Shown here: in pieces, positions 40,937 to 49,712 of the stretch
Layout: every line of letters starts with the position of its first letter
Position numbering within the stretch: the first letter of the stretch is position 1
Origin: Rhodanobacteraceae bacterium ZG21-1
Lineage (GTDB): Bacteria; Pseudomonadota; Gammaproteobacteria; Xanthomonadales; Rhodanobacteraceae
Reading direction: 5' to 3'
NCBI GenBank assembly: GCA_021390615.1
Contig: JAJEJU010000024.1
Span: 372,001 to 436,000, forward strand
DNA: 64,000 nt
The notes under the pieces: model-generated
Seen by the model: the letters and a program-made list of their open reading frames with translations, nothing else
Told to the model about the DNA's origin: nothing
Database searches by the model: none
Made by a program: the position numbers and the translations under genes

Positions 40937-43777
40937 TCAGCGCAGGGCCAGGAAGTCCGGACTGACCACGAAGCGCGCTGCATCCAGGCGCAGCCGCGAC
41001 AGCGGCAGCGCCGCCAGCAGCGCGTCGCGCTCGGCTGCGAGGGCGGCGATTTCTTCCCGGCGGATCGACGGATTCACCGCACGCAGCGCCTGCAGCCGGT
41101 CCAGTTCGGCGCCCAGCGTGTCGGCCGCCTCGCGCACGGCCGCCTCGATGCTGGCCTGCGAGCGGCCCTGGGCGAGTGCCTCGGCCTTTTCCAGCATGGG
41201 CGGCACCAGCTTGGCGAGGAATTTGCGGTAGCGCGGCACCTCGATGGTGCGGTCCCCGGCCTTGCGCAGGGCGATCTCGCTGGGCTGGAAGTCCGCCCGC
41301 TCGGCCAGCTTGGTGTCGACGGTGACCACGATCGGCTGGGTCGGCAGGAAGCGTTCGGCATCCAGCCGGCGATCGGCCACGCATTCGAGCAGGTAGGCCG
41401 CCTGCAACAGCGCGGTGCGCGGCGGCAGGGCGTCGTCCACCATGAAGGAGGCGTTGCCTTGCTCGCCGGACAAGGCCAGGTCGAGCGCGCCGGCGATCAT
41501 CGGATGATCCAGCCGCAGCAGCGGCAGCTCTTCCCGCGCCAGCGCCAGCTCGCGGCTGAAGGTGACCGCCACCGGGCCGTCGGCGAAGCCGGGCAGGGCG
41601 TCGGTGGACAGGTATTGCGGATCGAGCAGCAGCACGCCGCCGCCGAGTTCTTCGGCATGGATGCCGAACTGCTCGAGCAGGCGCTGCAGGAAGCCGTCGC
41701 GGCCGGGATCGCCGTCCTCGCGCACGAAGGCCTGGCGCAGCGCGTCGGCATGCGGGTCACGGCTGGCGGCCAGCTCGAGCAGGTGGTCGCGGCCGCCGCG
41801 GATCAGTTCGGCCATCTCCTCGTGCATCGCCCGCGTTTCCGCGAGCAGGGCGTCAAGCTCCTGGTCGCGGCCGTCGTCGCCGCGGGCGTGTTCGCTGGCC
41901 AGCCGGGTCACGGTGTCGCCGAAGCGGCGCAGCAGCTCGCGGCCGTCGGCCGGGCTGGAGCGGAAAGCGTCGATGCCTTCGTCGTACCAGCGCGCCAGCA
42001 CGTGCTGGGCGCTGTCGGTGACGGCGAGGACATGGATGCTGATGTCGTGTGCCTGGCCGATGCGGTCCAGGCGGCCGATGCGCTGCTCAAGCAGGTCCGG
42101 ATCCAGCGGCAGATCCCACAGCACCAGCCGATGCGCGAACTGGAAGTTGCGTCCTTCCGAGCCGATCTCCGAGCACAGCAGCAGGCGGGCGCCGTCGGGC
42201 TGGGCGAAATAGGCGGCATTGCGGTCGCGCTGCACGATGCCCAGGCCTTCGTGGAAGCGCGCGATGCCGGCGCCGCTGCGCGTGCGCAGGGCTTCTTCCA
42301 GCGCCTGCACCTTGGCCTGGCTGCGGCAGATCAGCAGGAATTTGTCCTGCGCATGCTCGTCCAGCAGGGCGACCAGGGCGTCCAGGCGCGGATCGTTGGC
42401 GTAGTCCAGCGCCAGGGCCGGCGACGGCTGCTGGATGTCGGCGTGAAACTCGGCGAGCAGCGCCTGGCGGCCTTCGTCGCCGAGCTTGCCGGTGTCGATC
42501 AGATGCCACACCGGCAGGCGGCGCGGAAAGCCGCCGATGCCGGCGCGGCGGTTGCGGAACATGGCGCGACCGGTGCCGTGGCGATCGATCAGGGCGGCCA
42601 GGATTTCGCGTGCGTTTTCCGGCTTGGTCGGCTCGGCCAGGCGTGCGCCGAGCACCGGGTCGTCCTTGAACGCCTGGTGCAGCTCGGCGGCTTGCGCCTC
42701 GTCCAGCGGCGCGCTGTCCAGCAGGCGGTCGGCGATCTGCGACAGCGGCTGGAAGCGTTCGGTCTCCGCCAGATAGGCGTCCAGATCGGCGTAGCGCTGC
42801 GGATCGAGCAGGCGCAGACGGGCGAAGTGGCCGCTGCGGCCGAGCTGCTCGGGCGTCGCGGTGAGCAGGATCACGCCGGGCGTCACCGCTGCCAGCTGCT
42901 CGACCAGGGTGTAGCGGGGGCTGGCCGCTTCCGGCGTCCAGGCCAGGTGATGCGCCTCGTCGATGACCAGCAGGTCCCAGCCGGCTTCGAGCAACTGCTG
43001 CGAGCGCTTGGGCGACTGCTCGAGAAAGCCGAAATCGGCGATCACCAACTGCTCGTCTTCGAACGGGTTGCCGTCGTTGCCGGCCTGTTCCAGCGCCTCG
43101 CAGCGTTCCTCGTCGTAGATCGCGAAACTGAGGTTGAAGCGGCGCAGCAGCTCGACGAACCACTGATAGACCAGGGTGTCCGGCAGCAGCACCAGCACGC
43201 GCGAGGCGCGTCCGGTGGCGAGCTGACGCGCGACGATCATGCCGGCCTCGATGGTCTTGCCCAGGCCCACCTCGTCCGCGAGCAGCACGCGCGGCGGTCG
43301 CCGTGCGGCGGCGATGCCGGCCACGCGCAGCTGATGCGGCACCAGCCCGATGCGCGCGGCGCCGAGGCCCCAGGCCGGCGAGCGGCGCGCCGCGGCGCGG
43401 CGCTGCAGGCCTTCCACGCGCAGCTCGAACTGCGCCGCCGGGTCGGTACGGCCGGCGATCAGGCGGTCGTCCGCCTGGCTCACGCTCTGTTCGTCGTCGA
43501 GCTGGCCTTCGTGCAGTTCACGCCCTTCGCCGCGGTAGATCAGCAGGTCGTCGCGGATTTCCACGCGCTCGACCAGGAAGGCGATGCCCTTGCCGGCCAC
43601 GCGCTGGCCGGCGCGGAATTCCGCGCGTATCAGCGGGGCGGAGTCGATGGCGTAGGGGCGCAGCACCCCGGCCTTGGCGAACAGCACCTGCACGCCGCGG
43701 CCCTCCACGCGCAGCACGGTGCCGAGGCCGAGTTCAGGTTCGGCGGAGGAGATCCAGCGTTGACCAGGTACGAACAT
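40937..43777 (-). CDS. rapA: RNA polymerase-associated ATPase RapA (HepA)
   Basis: 946 residues, the usual RapA length. An N-terminal Tudor-like pair (1-110, starting FVPGQRWISSAEPELGLGTV) is followed by the Swi2/Snf2 core, with Walker A DEVGLGKT near 170, DEAH box VIDEAHH near 273, motif III LLTATP, and helicase-C motifs GSEGRNFQFA and QRIGRLDRIGQ. The RapA C-terminal domains complete it. It binds RNA polymerase and helps recycle it, particularly from back-tracked complexes. The ATG at 43777 begins the conserved part. Single gene, convergent with the permease. Confidence 0.97.
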   Translation of the reverse strand: MFVPGQRWISSAEPELGLGTVLRVEGRGVQVLFAKAGVLRPYAIDSAPLIRAEFRAGQRVAGKGIAFLVERVEIRDDLLIYRGEGRELHEGQLDDEQSVSQADDRLIAGRTDPAAQFELRVEGLQRRAAARRSPAWGLGAARIGLVPHQLRVAGIAAARRPPRVLLADEVGLGKTIEAGMIVARQLATGRASRVLVLLPDTLVYQWFVELLRRFNLSFAIYDEERCEALEQAGNDGNPFEDEQLVIADFGFLEQSPKRSQQLLEAGWDLLVIDEAHHLAWTPEAASPRYTLVEQLAAVTPGVILLTATPEQLGRSGHFARLRLLDPQRYADLDAYLAETERFQPLSQIADRLLDSAPLDEAQAAELHQAFKDDPVLGARLAEPTKPENAREILAALIDRHGTGRAMFRNRRAGIGGFPRRLPVWHLIDTGKLGDEGRQALLAEFHADIQQPSPALALDYANDPRLDALVALLDEHAQDKFLLICRSQAKVQALEEALRTRSGAGIARFHEGLGIVQRDRNAAYFAQPDGARLLLCSEIGSEGRNFQFAHRLVLWDLPLDPDLLEQRIGRLDRIGQAHDISIHVLAVTDSAQHVLARWYDEGIDAFRSSPADGRELLRRFGDTVTRLASEHARGDDGRDQELDALLAETRAMHEEMAELIRGGRDHLLELAASRDPHADALRQAFVREDGDPGRDGFLQRLLEQFGIHAEELGGGVLLLDPQYLSTDALPGFADGPVAVTFSRELALAREELPLLRLDHPMIAGALDLALSGEQGNASFMVDDALPPRTALLQAAYLLECVADRRLDAERFLPTQPIVVTVDTKLAERADFQPSEIALRKAGDRTIEVPRYRKFLAKLVPPMLEKAEALAQGRSQASIEAAVREAADTLGAELDRLQALRAVNPSIRREEIAALAAERDALLAALPLSRLRLDAARFVVSPDFLALR

Positions 43778-43903
43778 CGTGTCGCCGTATAGCTCGAGAG
43801 GGCGAGGATTATCCGCTGGTGGCCGCGCGCTGGGAACAGCCGGCGCTTTCAAGCCTCGCCATGTCGCACGATTATTCCGGCGCGGCGGCGGCCGGCGACG
43901 GGA

Positions 43904-44590
43904 TCAGACGTCGGTCCACATGCGCAGCAGATTGTGATAGCAGCCGGTGAGATGGACGCGTGCGGCTTCGTCGGCGCCGGTCGCGTGCAGGCGCTGGATG
44001 GCGTTGTCCAGGTCGAACAGCAGGGCGCGCTGGCCGTCGTCGCGCACCAGGCTCTGCACCCAGAAGAAGCAGGCCAGGCGGCTGCCGCGGGTCACCGGCA
44101 TGACCCGGTGCAGGCTGCTGGCGGGATACAGCACCATGTCGCCGGCGGCCAGCTTGACCGACTGCGTGCCGTAGGTGTCCTCGATCAGCAGCTCGCCGCC
44201 GTCGTAGCTTTCCGGCGGCACCAGGAACAGGGTGGCCGACAGGTCGGTGCGGATTTTCGCGCCGCTGCCTGGCAGCAGGCGCACCGAGCCGTCGACGTGG
44301 CTGCCGAAATGCATGCCGCCTTCGTAGCGGTTGAACATCGGCGGGTAGACCTGATTCGGCAGCGCGGCGCTGATGAACAGGGGCAGCCGTTCCAGCGCGC
44401 CGAGCACGATGCCGCCGAGCTCGGCGGACAGCGCCGAAGCTTCGGCGATCTGCAGGTTCTGCTTGACCTGGGCGCCCTGGTGCCCCGCGGTCACCCGCCC
44501 GTCCACCCACGGCGCATCGGCGGCATGCAGCCGCTCGACGAAATGCCTCAGTTGCTCGCCGTTGAGCAGGGCCGGCACGTGCACCAGCAT
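43904..44590 (-). CDS. piuC: PiuC/YbiX-type Fe(II)/2-oxoglutarate-dependent dioxygenase
   Basis: 228 residues. The iron ligands are H-x-D in FGSHVDGSVR and His in SSLHRVMPVTRG, with the Arg of that segment binding 2-oxoglutarate. This is the PKHD-type hydroxylase family (YbiX in E. coli, PiuC in Pseudomonas), often encoded beside a catecholate siderophore receptor. The substrate is not established. It lies 118 bp downstream of the siderophore receptor gene on the same strand, and probably belongs to the same iron-regulated transcript. Confidence 0.92.
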   Translation of the reverse strand: MLVHVPALLNGEQLRHFVERLHAADAPWVDGRVTAGHQGAQVKQNLQIAEASALSAELGGIVLGALERLPLFISAALPNQVYPPMFNRYEGGMHFGSHVDGSVRLLPGSGAKIRTDLSATLFLVPPESYDGGELLIEDTYGTQSVKLAAGDMVLYPASSLHRVMPVTRGSRLACFFWVQSLVRDDGQRALLFDLDNAIQRLHATGADEAARVHLTGCYHNLLRMWTDV

Positions 44591-44708
44591 GATCGAAGCT
44601 CCTAGGTTGGGGCTGTTCGAGATCGCCGCCGCGCGGCGGCGATGCCGGAGCTGGAGTGTACGCGCAAGCCCGCGGCGTCGCCGGAGGAGGCGGCGGCGCC
44701 GAGCCAGC

Positions 44709-46877
44709 TCAGAACTTGTAGGTGGCGGTGACCATCGCGGTGCGCCCGATGCCCGGCACCGAGCGGCCGCCGTCGGACTGGATCAGTGCGTCGAAGTACT
44801 TCTTGTTGGTCAGGTTGAGCACGTTCAGGCGCAGGTCGTAGCTGGGCTGGTGGTAGGCCATCGTGGCGTCCCAGCGGGTGTAGCCGCCGGCGCTCACCAG
44901 GTCGGTGTTGGCCGCATAGCGCTGCGACATGTAGGTCATGCCGCCGCCGGCCTCCCAGTCGTGCGCGAAGCTGTAGGTGCTCCACAGCGCGGCGGTGTTG
45001 CGCGGCGTGTTGGCTGGGATGTTGCCCTGCGTGCCGTCCAGCGCCTTGACCACCTTCGCGTTCATGTGGGTGTAGCCGGAGAACACCTGCCAGTGCTCGG
45101 TGATATGGCCGCTGGCGCCGAGTTCGGCGCCGCGCACGCGGATGTTGCCGTCCAGCACGTACTCGCCGCTGGAGGTCTGCGTGCGCGCATTGGTCTGCTC
45201 CAGGTTGAACAGCGCCGCGGTGAGCTGCAGCGTGTCCTCCAGCAGATCCCACTTGCCGCCGATCTCGTAGGAGCGGTTCTTCTCCGGAGCGAGATTCTGC
45301 GTGCCGTTGGTCAGGGTGAGCTGTTCCAGCGACGGGTCGAACGAAGTGCCGTAGGACAGGTAGTAGGACTGCGCCTCGCTGGGCTGGTAGATCAGGCCGC
45401 CGCGCACGCTGGTGAAGTACACCGTCTGCGTCGCGTAGGCCGGCAGCGACACCGTATTGCTGATGTCGGCCTTGAAGCGGTCGCGGCGCAGACCAGCCAC
45501 CAGCGTCCACTGATCGTTGAACTTGATCGAATCGTTGAGGTACAGCGCGGCGGTGTCGGCCGTGGACTTCGCGTAGTTGCCGACCGTGGTGGTGACATTG
45601 GCCGGCGTGGCTTCCTGCACCGGATCGAGCAGCGACAGCAGGGGCAGGCCGTTACGCGTGTAGCTCTGGTTGTTGTAGGTCTCGTGGGCGATCTCGACGC
45701 CGCTGATCAAGGTGTGCTGCAGGCTGCCGGTATCGAACTTGGTGACCAGGTCGGTCTGGCTGTCCAGGATGCGGTCGTGGATCAGGCGATCGTGGCTGGC
45801 CAGCTGCACGTAGAGATCCTGCAGCGGCAGGTTGGTCGGATTGCCGGCGGTCTTGTTCAAGGTCACGCCGGCCGCGGTGACCACGCTGTTGGCGGCGGTC
45901 TCGCGCGCATTGGTGGTGTACTGGCTGTACTGCAACTGGCTGCGCAGGTTCACGTCTTCGGAGAACGCGTGCTCGATGCGTGCGTTGAAGCTGTTGACGT
46001 GCTGCTTGGTGCGGTCGTCGGTGAGGCCGTACCAGTTGTCGGGATTCACGTGCGCCGGGCGGCCGTTGATCGGCGGCAGACCGTAGTCCGGCATGTCGTC
46101 ATTGCGCTGCAGCAGCGCGGACAAGGTGATCTGGGTCGGCGTGCCGATGCCGAAGCGCAGCGAGGGCGCGATGCCGTAGTCCTTGTTCGCCATCACGTCG
46201 CGGGTGGAGTGCATGTCCTGCCCGAAGATGTTCAGGCGGGCGGCCGCGGTGTCCGACAGCGGCTGGTTGAAGTCGGCGGTGGTGCGATAGCGGTCGTCGG
46301 TGCCGACGGTGGCCGAAACGGTGCCGAAGGCCTTGAGTTCTGGTTCCTTGCTGACCTGGTTGATCACGCCGCCGGTAGAGCCGCGGCCGAACAGCATGGA
46401 GGAGGGTCCCTTCAGCACCTCGATCGCCGACAGGTCGAAGGTGTCGCGGTAGTACTGGCCGGGATCGCGGAAGCCGTCCAGATAGATATCGGTGCGCGCA
46501 GTGAAGCCGCGCAGGTTGATGTTGTTGCCGATCTGGCCGCCCTCGGCGCCGCCGATGGTGATGCCCGGCACGTTGCGCAAGGCGTCCTGGAACGAGGTGG
46601 CGCCCTGCGCATCCAGCAGATCGCGGTTGACCACTACGACCGACTGCGGGATATCGCGCAGCGCCGTCGGCACCTTGGCGCCGACGCTCGAGCTGTCCGA
46701 GTCGTAGTGGTTGCCCACCACGCTGCCGGTGACATGCACGGTGTTGAGGGTCTTGGCCTTGGCCTGGCCGTCGGTCGGCGCGTCGGTCGCGCTGCTCTGT
46801 GCGAGCGCCGCGGCGGGCAGGGCAAGCGCGACCATCACGGCGGCATGCAGCGGAGAAGCGCGGAAGGACTGAGGCAT
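44709..46877 (-). CDS. TonB-dependent siderophore receptor (Fiu/PiuA-like)
   Basis: 722 residues with a signal peptide (about 1-26). The TonB box region LNTVHVTGS is followed by the TIGR01783-type plug with ALRDIPQSVVVVNRDLLDAQ and IEVLKGPSSMLFGRGSTGGVIN. A 22-strand barrel follows, ending in VTATYKF. It takes up a ferric catecholate-type siderophore, judged from the plug and the PiuC neighbour. The ATG at 46877 opens the signal peptide. A Fur-box-like site lies about 110 bp upstream, so iron repression is likely. Confidence 0.93.
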   Translation of the reverse strand: MPQSFRASPLHAAVMVALALPAAALAQSSATDAPTDGQAKAKTLNTVHVTGSVVGNHYDSDSSSVGAKVPTALRDIPQSVVVVNRDLLDAQGATSFQDALRNVPGITIGGAEGGQIGNNINLRGFTARTDIYLDGFRDPGQYYRDTFDLSAIEVLKGPSSMLFGRGSTGGVINQVSKEPELKAFGTVSATVGTDDRYRTTADFNQPLSDTAAARLNIFGQDMHSTRDVMANKDYGIAPSLRFGIGTPTQITLSALLQRNDDMPDYGLPPINGRPAHVNPDNWYGLTDDRTKQHVNSFNARIEHAFSEDVNLRSQLQYSQYTTNARETAANSVVTAAGVTLNKTAGNPTNLPLQDLYVQLASHDRLIHDRILDSQTDLVTKFDTGSLQHTLISGVEIAHETYNNQSYTRNGLPLLSLLDPVQEATPANVTTTVGNYAKSTADTAALYLNDSIKFNDQWTLVAGLRRDRFKADISNTVSLPAYATQTVYFTSVRGGLIYQPSEAQSYYLSYGTSFDPSLEQLTLTNGTQNLAPEKNRSYEIGGKWDLLEDTLQLTAALFNLEQTNARTQTSSGEYVLDGNIRVRGAELGASGHITEHWQVFSGYTHMNAKVVKALDGTQGNIPANTPRNTAALWSTYSFAHDWEAGGGMTYMSQRYAANTDLVSAGGYTRWDATMAYHQPSYDLRLNVLNLTNKKYFDALIQSDGGRSVPGIGRTAMVTATYKF

Positions 46878-47144
46878 GTCGGAAGACCTTGTATGCGGTG
46901 CGAACAGGCCCTCGCCAACCGCCTGTGTCGGCCGCATGGCGTCAGCGATGGCCTGTCCGGGAATCCAATGGGAATGGTGAATCAAATACGAATCATTCCT
47001 ATTGTCACATCTGGTTATCAATTTGTGAAGATGAGGCGACCATCACGTAGCAAGGCGGTGCCCGGCGGCCGGGCCATCGGACAGCCGCACAAGCGGACAA
47101 GCGGGTCCTTGTGCGGTCCATGTCTTTGGCGACACGTAAAGAAA
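46878..47144. other. Upstream region of the siderophore receptor gene
   Basis: 267 bp non-coding stretch between the receptor start and the terminator of the M13 lipoprotein gene. The only recognised element is the Fur-like site at 46985-47003. Confidence 0.5.
46985..47003 (-). promoter_or_regulatory. Fur-box-like site
   Basis: The minus strand reads AATAGGAATGATTCGTATT. It keeps the central AAT-N-ATT palindrome and the outer AAT/ATT of the 19-bp Fur consensus, with a few mismatches, in an AT-rich patch upstream of the siderophore receptor. Confidence 0.6.
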
Positions 47145-47168
47145 AAGCCCCGCGCGAGGCGGGGCTTC
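47145..47168 (-). terminator. Rho-independent terminator after the M13 lipoprotein gene
   Basis: On the minus strand AAGCCCCGC and GCGGGGCTT pair around a short loop, followed by TTTCTTT. It is placed about 50 bp after the stop at 47220. Confidence 0.88.
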
Positions 47169-47219
47169 CGTTCTGCTGAAGTCGCCCTGGCCATGGCTGG
47201 CCAGGGCGACGTGGAGCGG

Positions 47220-49367
47220 TTACCAGATCTTCACCTGCTTGTCGCCGCTGCGAACCATGGCGTCGCCCGGCTTGCACTGGAAGGCCGTGGCGAAGGCTTC
47301 CATGTTCGACGGCGCGGCGATGGCGCGCAGCGAGGCGGGGGCGTGCGGATCGGTGTTCAGGTACAGCTCCGCCTGCTGCTCGCGGACGCTGCCGCGCCAC
47401 ACGCGCGCCCAGTTGAGGAAGAAGCGCTGGTCTTCGGTGTAGCCGTCGATCTTCTGGCCGGCTTCCTGCGGATTCTTCTTCAGCGCTTCCTGCAGGGCGT
47501 CGTAGGCCACATTCAGGCCGCCCAGGTCGGCGATGTTCTCGCCCAGGGTCAGCTTGCCGTTGACGTGCAGGTTCGGCTTGTCCTTGATCGGGGCATAGTC
47601 GTCGAACTGCTTGACCAGGCGATCGGTGCGCGACTCGAACTTGGCCTTGTCATCCTTGGTCCACCAGTCGACCTGGTTGCCGGCGCCGTCGAACTGGCTG
47701 CCCTGGTCGTCGAAGCCGTGGCTGGACTCGTGGCCGATCACCGCGCCGATGCCGCCGTAGTTGATCGCGTCGTCCGCCTTGGCGTCGAAGAACGGCGGCT
47801 GCAGGATCGCGGCCGGGAAGTTGATCGTGTTGTCGGTCGGGTTGTAGTAGGCGTTGACCGTCTGCGGGGTCATGCCCCATTCCTTGCGGTCGGTGGGCTT
47901 GCCGATCTTGGCGATGTCGTAGTCGTAGTTGAACTTGGCGGCCGCTTCCACGTCACCGTAATAGTTGTCGCCGCTGATGTTCAGGCCGGACCAGTCGCGC
48001 CACTTGTCGGGGTAGCCGATCTTGGGCAGGAAGGTATTCCACTTGGCGATGGCCTTTTCCTTGGTGGTCGGGCTCATCCAGTCCAGGTTCTCGATGCGCG
48101 CCTTGAGGGCATTGCGCACGTTGTCGACCAGTTCCTGGGCGCGCTGCTTGGCCTCGGGGGTGAAGGTCTTGGCCACATACAGCTGGCCCAGCGCTTCGCC
48201 CATCGACTCGTTGACCGCGCTCAGCACGCGCTTCCAGCGCGGCTTCTGCTCCGGCTGGCCGGCCATGGTCTTGCCGTAGAAGTCGAACAGGTTGTCCTGG
48301 AACGCCTTGCTCAGGTAGGCCGAGGCGTTGTCGATGGTGTGGAAGCGCAGGTAGGCCTGCCACTGCTCGACCGGCGCGCTGGCCAGCAGCTTGTCGAAGC
48401 CGGCGAAGAACTTCGGCTGCGACAGCGAGAAGCCCTTGTCGACGGTCACGCCCTGCGCCGCGAAGAACTTGTCCCAGCTGAAGTGCGGGGTGATCTTGTC
48501 GGCGTCCTTGACGCTGACGAAGTGGTACTGGTTGTTCGGATCGCGCTCTTCGGTCGGGGTCAGCGACGCGTCGGCCAGCTTGGTCTCGAAGGCCAGCACG
48601 TCGGCGGCCTGCTTCTTGGCGTCGGCTTCGGACACGCCGGTCAGCTGCAGCGCCTTGGCGATGTGCTCGACGTAGGCGTCGCGCTTCGCCTTGTAGTCCG
48701 GCTTGGAGTAGTAGTCCTTGGTCGGCAGGCCCAGGCCGGCTTCGTTGGCGTAGGCGATCTGCATGTCGGCATGCTTGAAGTCGGCGCCGGAGCCGAACTG
48801 GAACACCTGGCCGTCGCCCTGGGCGTAGCGCTGGGTGATGTAGTCGGCCACGGCGGCGCCGTTCTTCAGCGCGGCGATGGCGTCGAGCTGCGGCTTGATC
48901 GGGTCATAGCCGGCCTTCTCGATCGCCGCGTCGTCCATGCCGGCCTTGTAGATCAGGCCGATCTTCTGCTCGATCGAACCGGACTTGGCCTGGTCGGCAC
49001 CCTTGGCGGCGTCGTCGACGATCTGGTGCTGGGTGTTCAGGCTGTCGTCGGCCAGCTTGTCGAACGAGCCCCAGCGGGTGCGGTCGTTCGGGATCGGGTT
49101 GGCGGCGACCCACTTCGAATTGACGAAGCTGTTGAAGTCCTGGCAGGCGTTGCCGTTCGCATCGAGTTCGCTGACGTCGAACACGCTCTTCGGCGCGGCG
49201 GCCGCGGTCGTGCTGGCGGCGGCAGGCGCTGCGGTGCTGGCCTTGGCCGGCGCGGTGGTGCTGGCGGCCGGGCCGGCCTGGTCGCCGGTCTCGCTCTTGC
49301 CGCAGGCGGTGACGGCCAGCGCCAGGCTTACCGCCAGGGCCAGGGGCTTCAGATACTGCTTGGTCAT
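47220..49367 (-). CDS. M13 family zinc metallopeptidase, lipoprotein
   Basis: 715 residues. The lipoprotein signal has lipobox VTAC near residue 22. An Ala/Thr/Ser/Pro-rich linker (about 25-60) is followed by the complete M13 domains. The zinc motif is HESSH near 546, the third ligand is in GENIADLGG near 605, and the end is CKPGDAMVR...VKIW. It is closely related to the M13 peptidase at 6737-8773 but has a lipid anchor and linker in place of a cleaved signal. It probably degrades oligopeptides at the periplasmic face of a membrane. The ATG at 49367 begins the lipoprotein signal; an upstream in-frame start would hide it. Confidence 0.95.
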   Translation of the reverse strand: MTKQYLKPLALAVSLALAVTACGKSETGDQAGPAASTTAPAKASTAAPAAASTTAAAAPKSVFDVSELDANGNACQDFNSFVNSKWVAANPIPNDRTRWGSFDKLADDSLNTQHQIVDDAAKGADQAKSGSIEQKIGLIYKAGMDDAAIEKAGYDPIKPQLDAIAALKNGAAVADYITQRYAQGDGQVFQFGSGADFKHADMQIAYANEAGLGLPTKDYYSKPDYKAKRDAYVEHIAKALQLTGVSEADAKKQAADVLAFETKLADASLTPTEERDPNNQYHFVSVKDADKITPHFSWDKFFAAQGVTVDKGFSLSQPKFFAGFDKLLASAPVEQWQAYLRFHTIDNASAYLSKAFQDNLFDFYGKTMAGQPEQKPRWKRVLSAVNESMGEALGQLYVAKTFTPEAKQRAQELVDNVRNALKARIENLDWMSPTTKEKAIAKWNTFLPKIGYPDKWRDWSGLNISGDNYYGDVEAAAKFNYDYDIAKIGKPTDRKEWGMTPQTVNAYYNPTDNTINFPAAILQPPFFDAKADDAINYGGIGAVIGHESSHGFDDQGSQFDGAGNQVDWWTKDDKAKFESRTDRLVKQFDDYAPIKDKPNLHVNGKLTLGENIADLGGLNVAYDALQEALKKNPQEAGQKIDGYTEDQRFFLNWARVWRGSVREQQAELYLNTDPHAPASLRAIAAPSNMEAFATAFQCKPGDAMVRSGDKQVKIW

Positions 49368-49712
49368 GGATGTCCCTCGGGTGAAATAGGCTGATGGATC
49401 GCCCACGGGCGGTCCTGTACGTGCTGACCGCCCCCCTCGGAGCTCCCTGTGGCGCGGCCATGACCTTTGAAACTAGGCCATGAGTCATGGGGCAGATAGT
49501 GTCAAAGGTCAGGGGTGGGGGTTGCCGGAGGCCCGCTCAGGCGAGGGCGCGATATCGGCAGACGGACATGCCCTCGGTCGCCCGGTGTGCTTGGCATCAC
49601 AAAGTCCGTGGTCGCAAGGCGGATGTTATCGGCCTGTCACTTAGTCGGCCTATGGTCCGCTGCGACTGCGCTTGTGGGGGAGCGCGCCACCCGTGACCCA
49701 GGGAGCCCTTCC
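49368..49712. other. Divergent intergenic region (M13 peptidase / acid phosphatase)
   Basis: 345 bp that must hold two promoters. CTGTCAC at 49634-49640 resembles half of a Pho box but has no proper partner. Nothing else was recognised. Confidence 0.45.

Noticed and set aside
44373-49394. Open frame of more than 1600 codons on the plus strand
   Set aside because: It is antisense to the siderophore receptor and M13 lipoprotein genes and shows only the His/Gly/Val/Arg-rich shadow typical of GC-biased third positions. It matches no family.
49634-49651. Possible Pho box upstream of the acid phosphatase gene
   Set aside because: CTGTCAC is present, but the second half reads TCGGCC-like sequence instead of CTGTCAT at the required spacing. 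One half-site is not enough.
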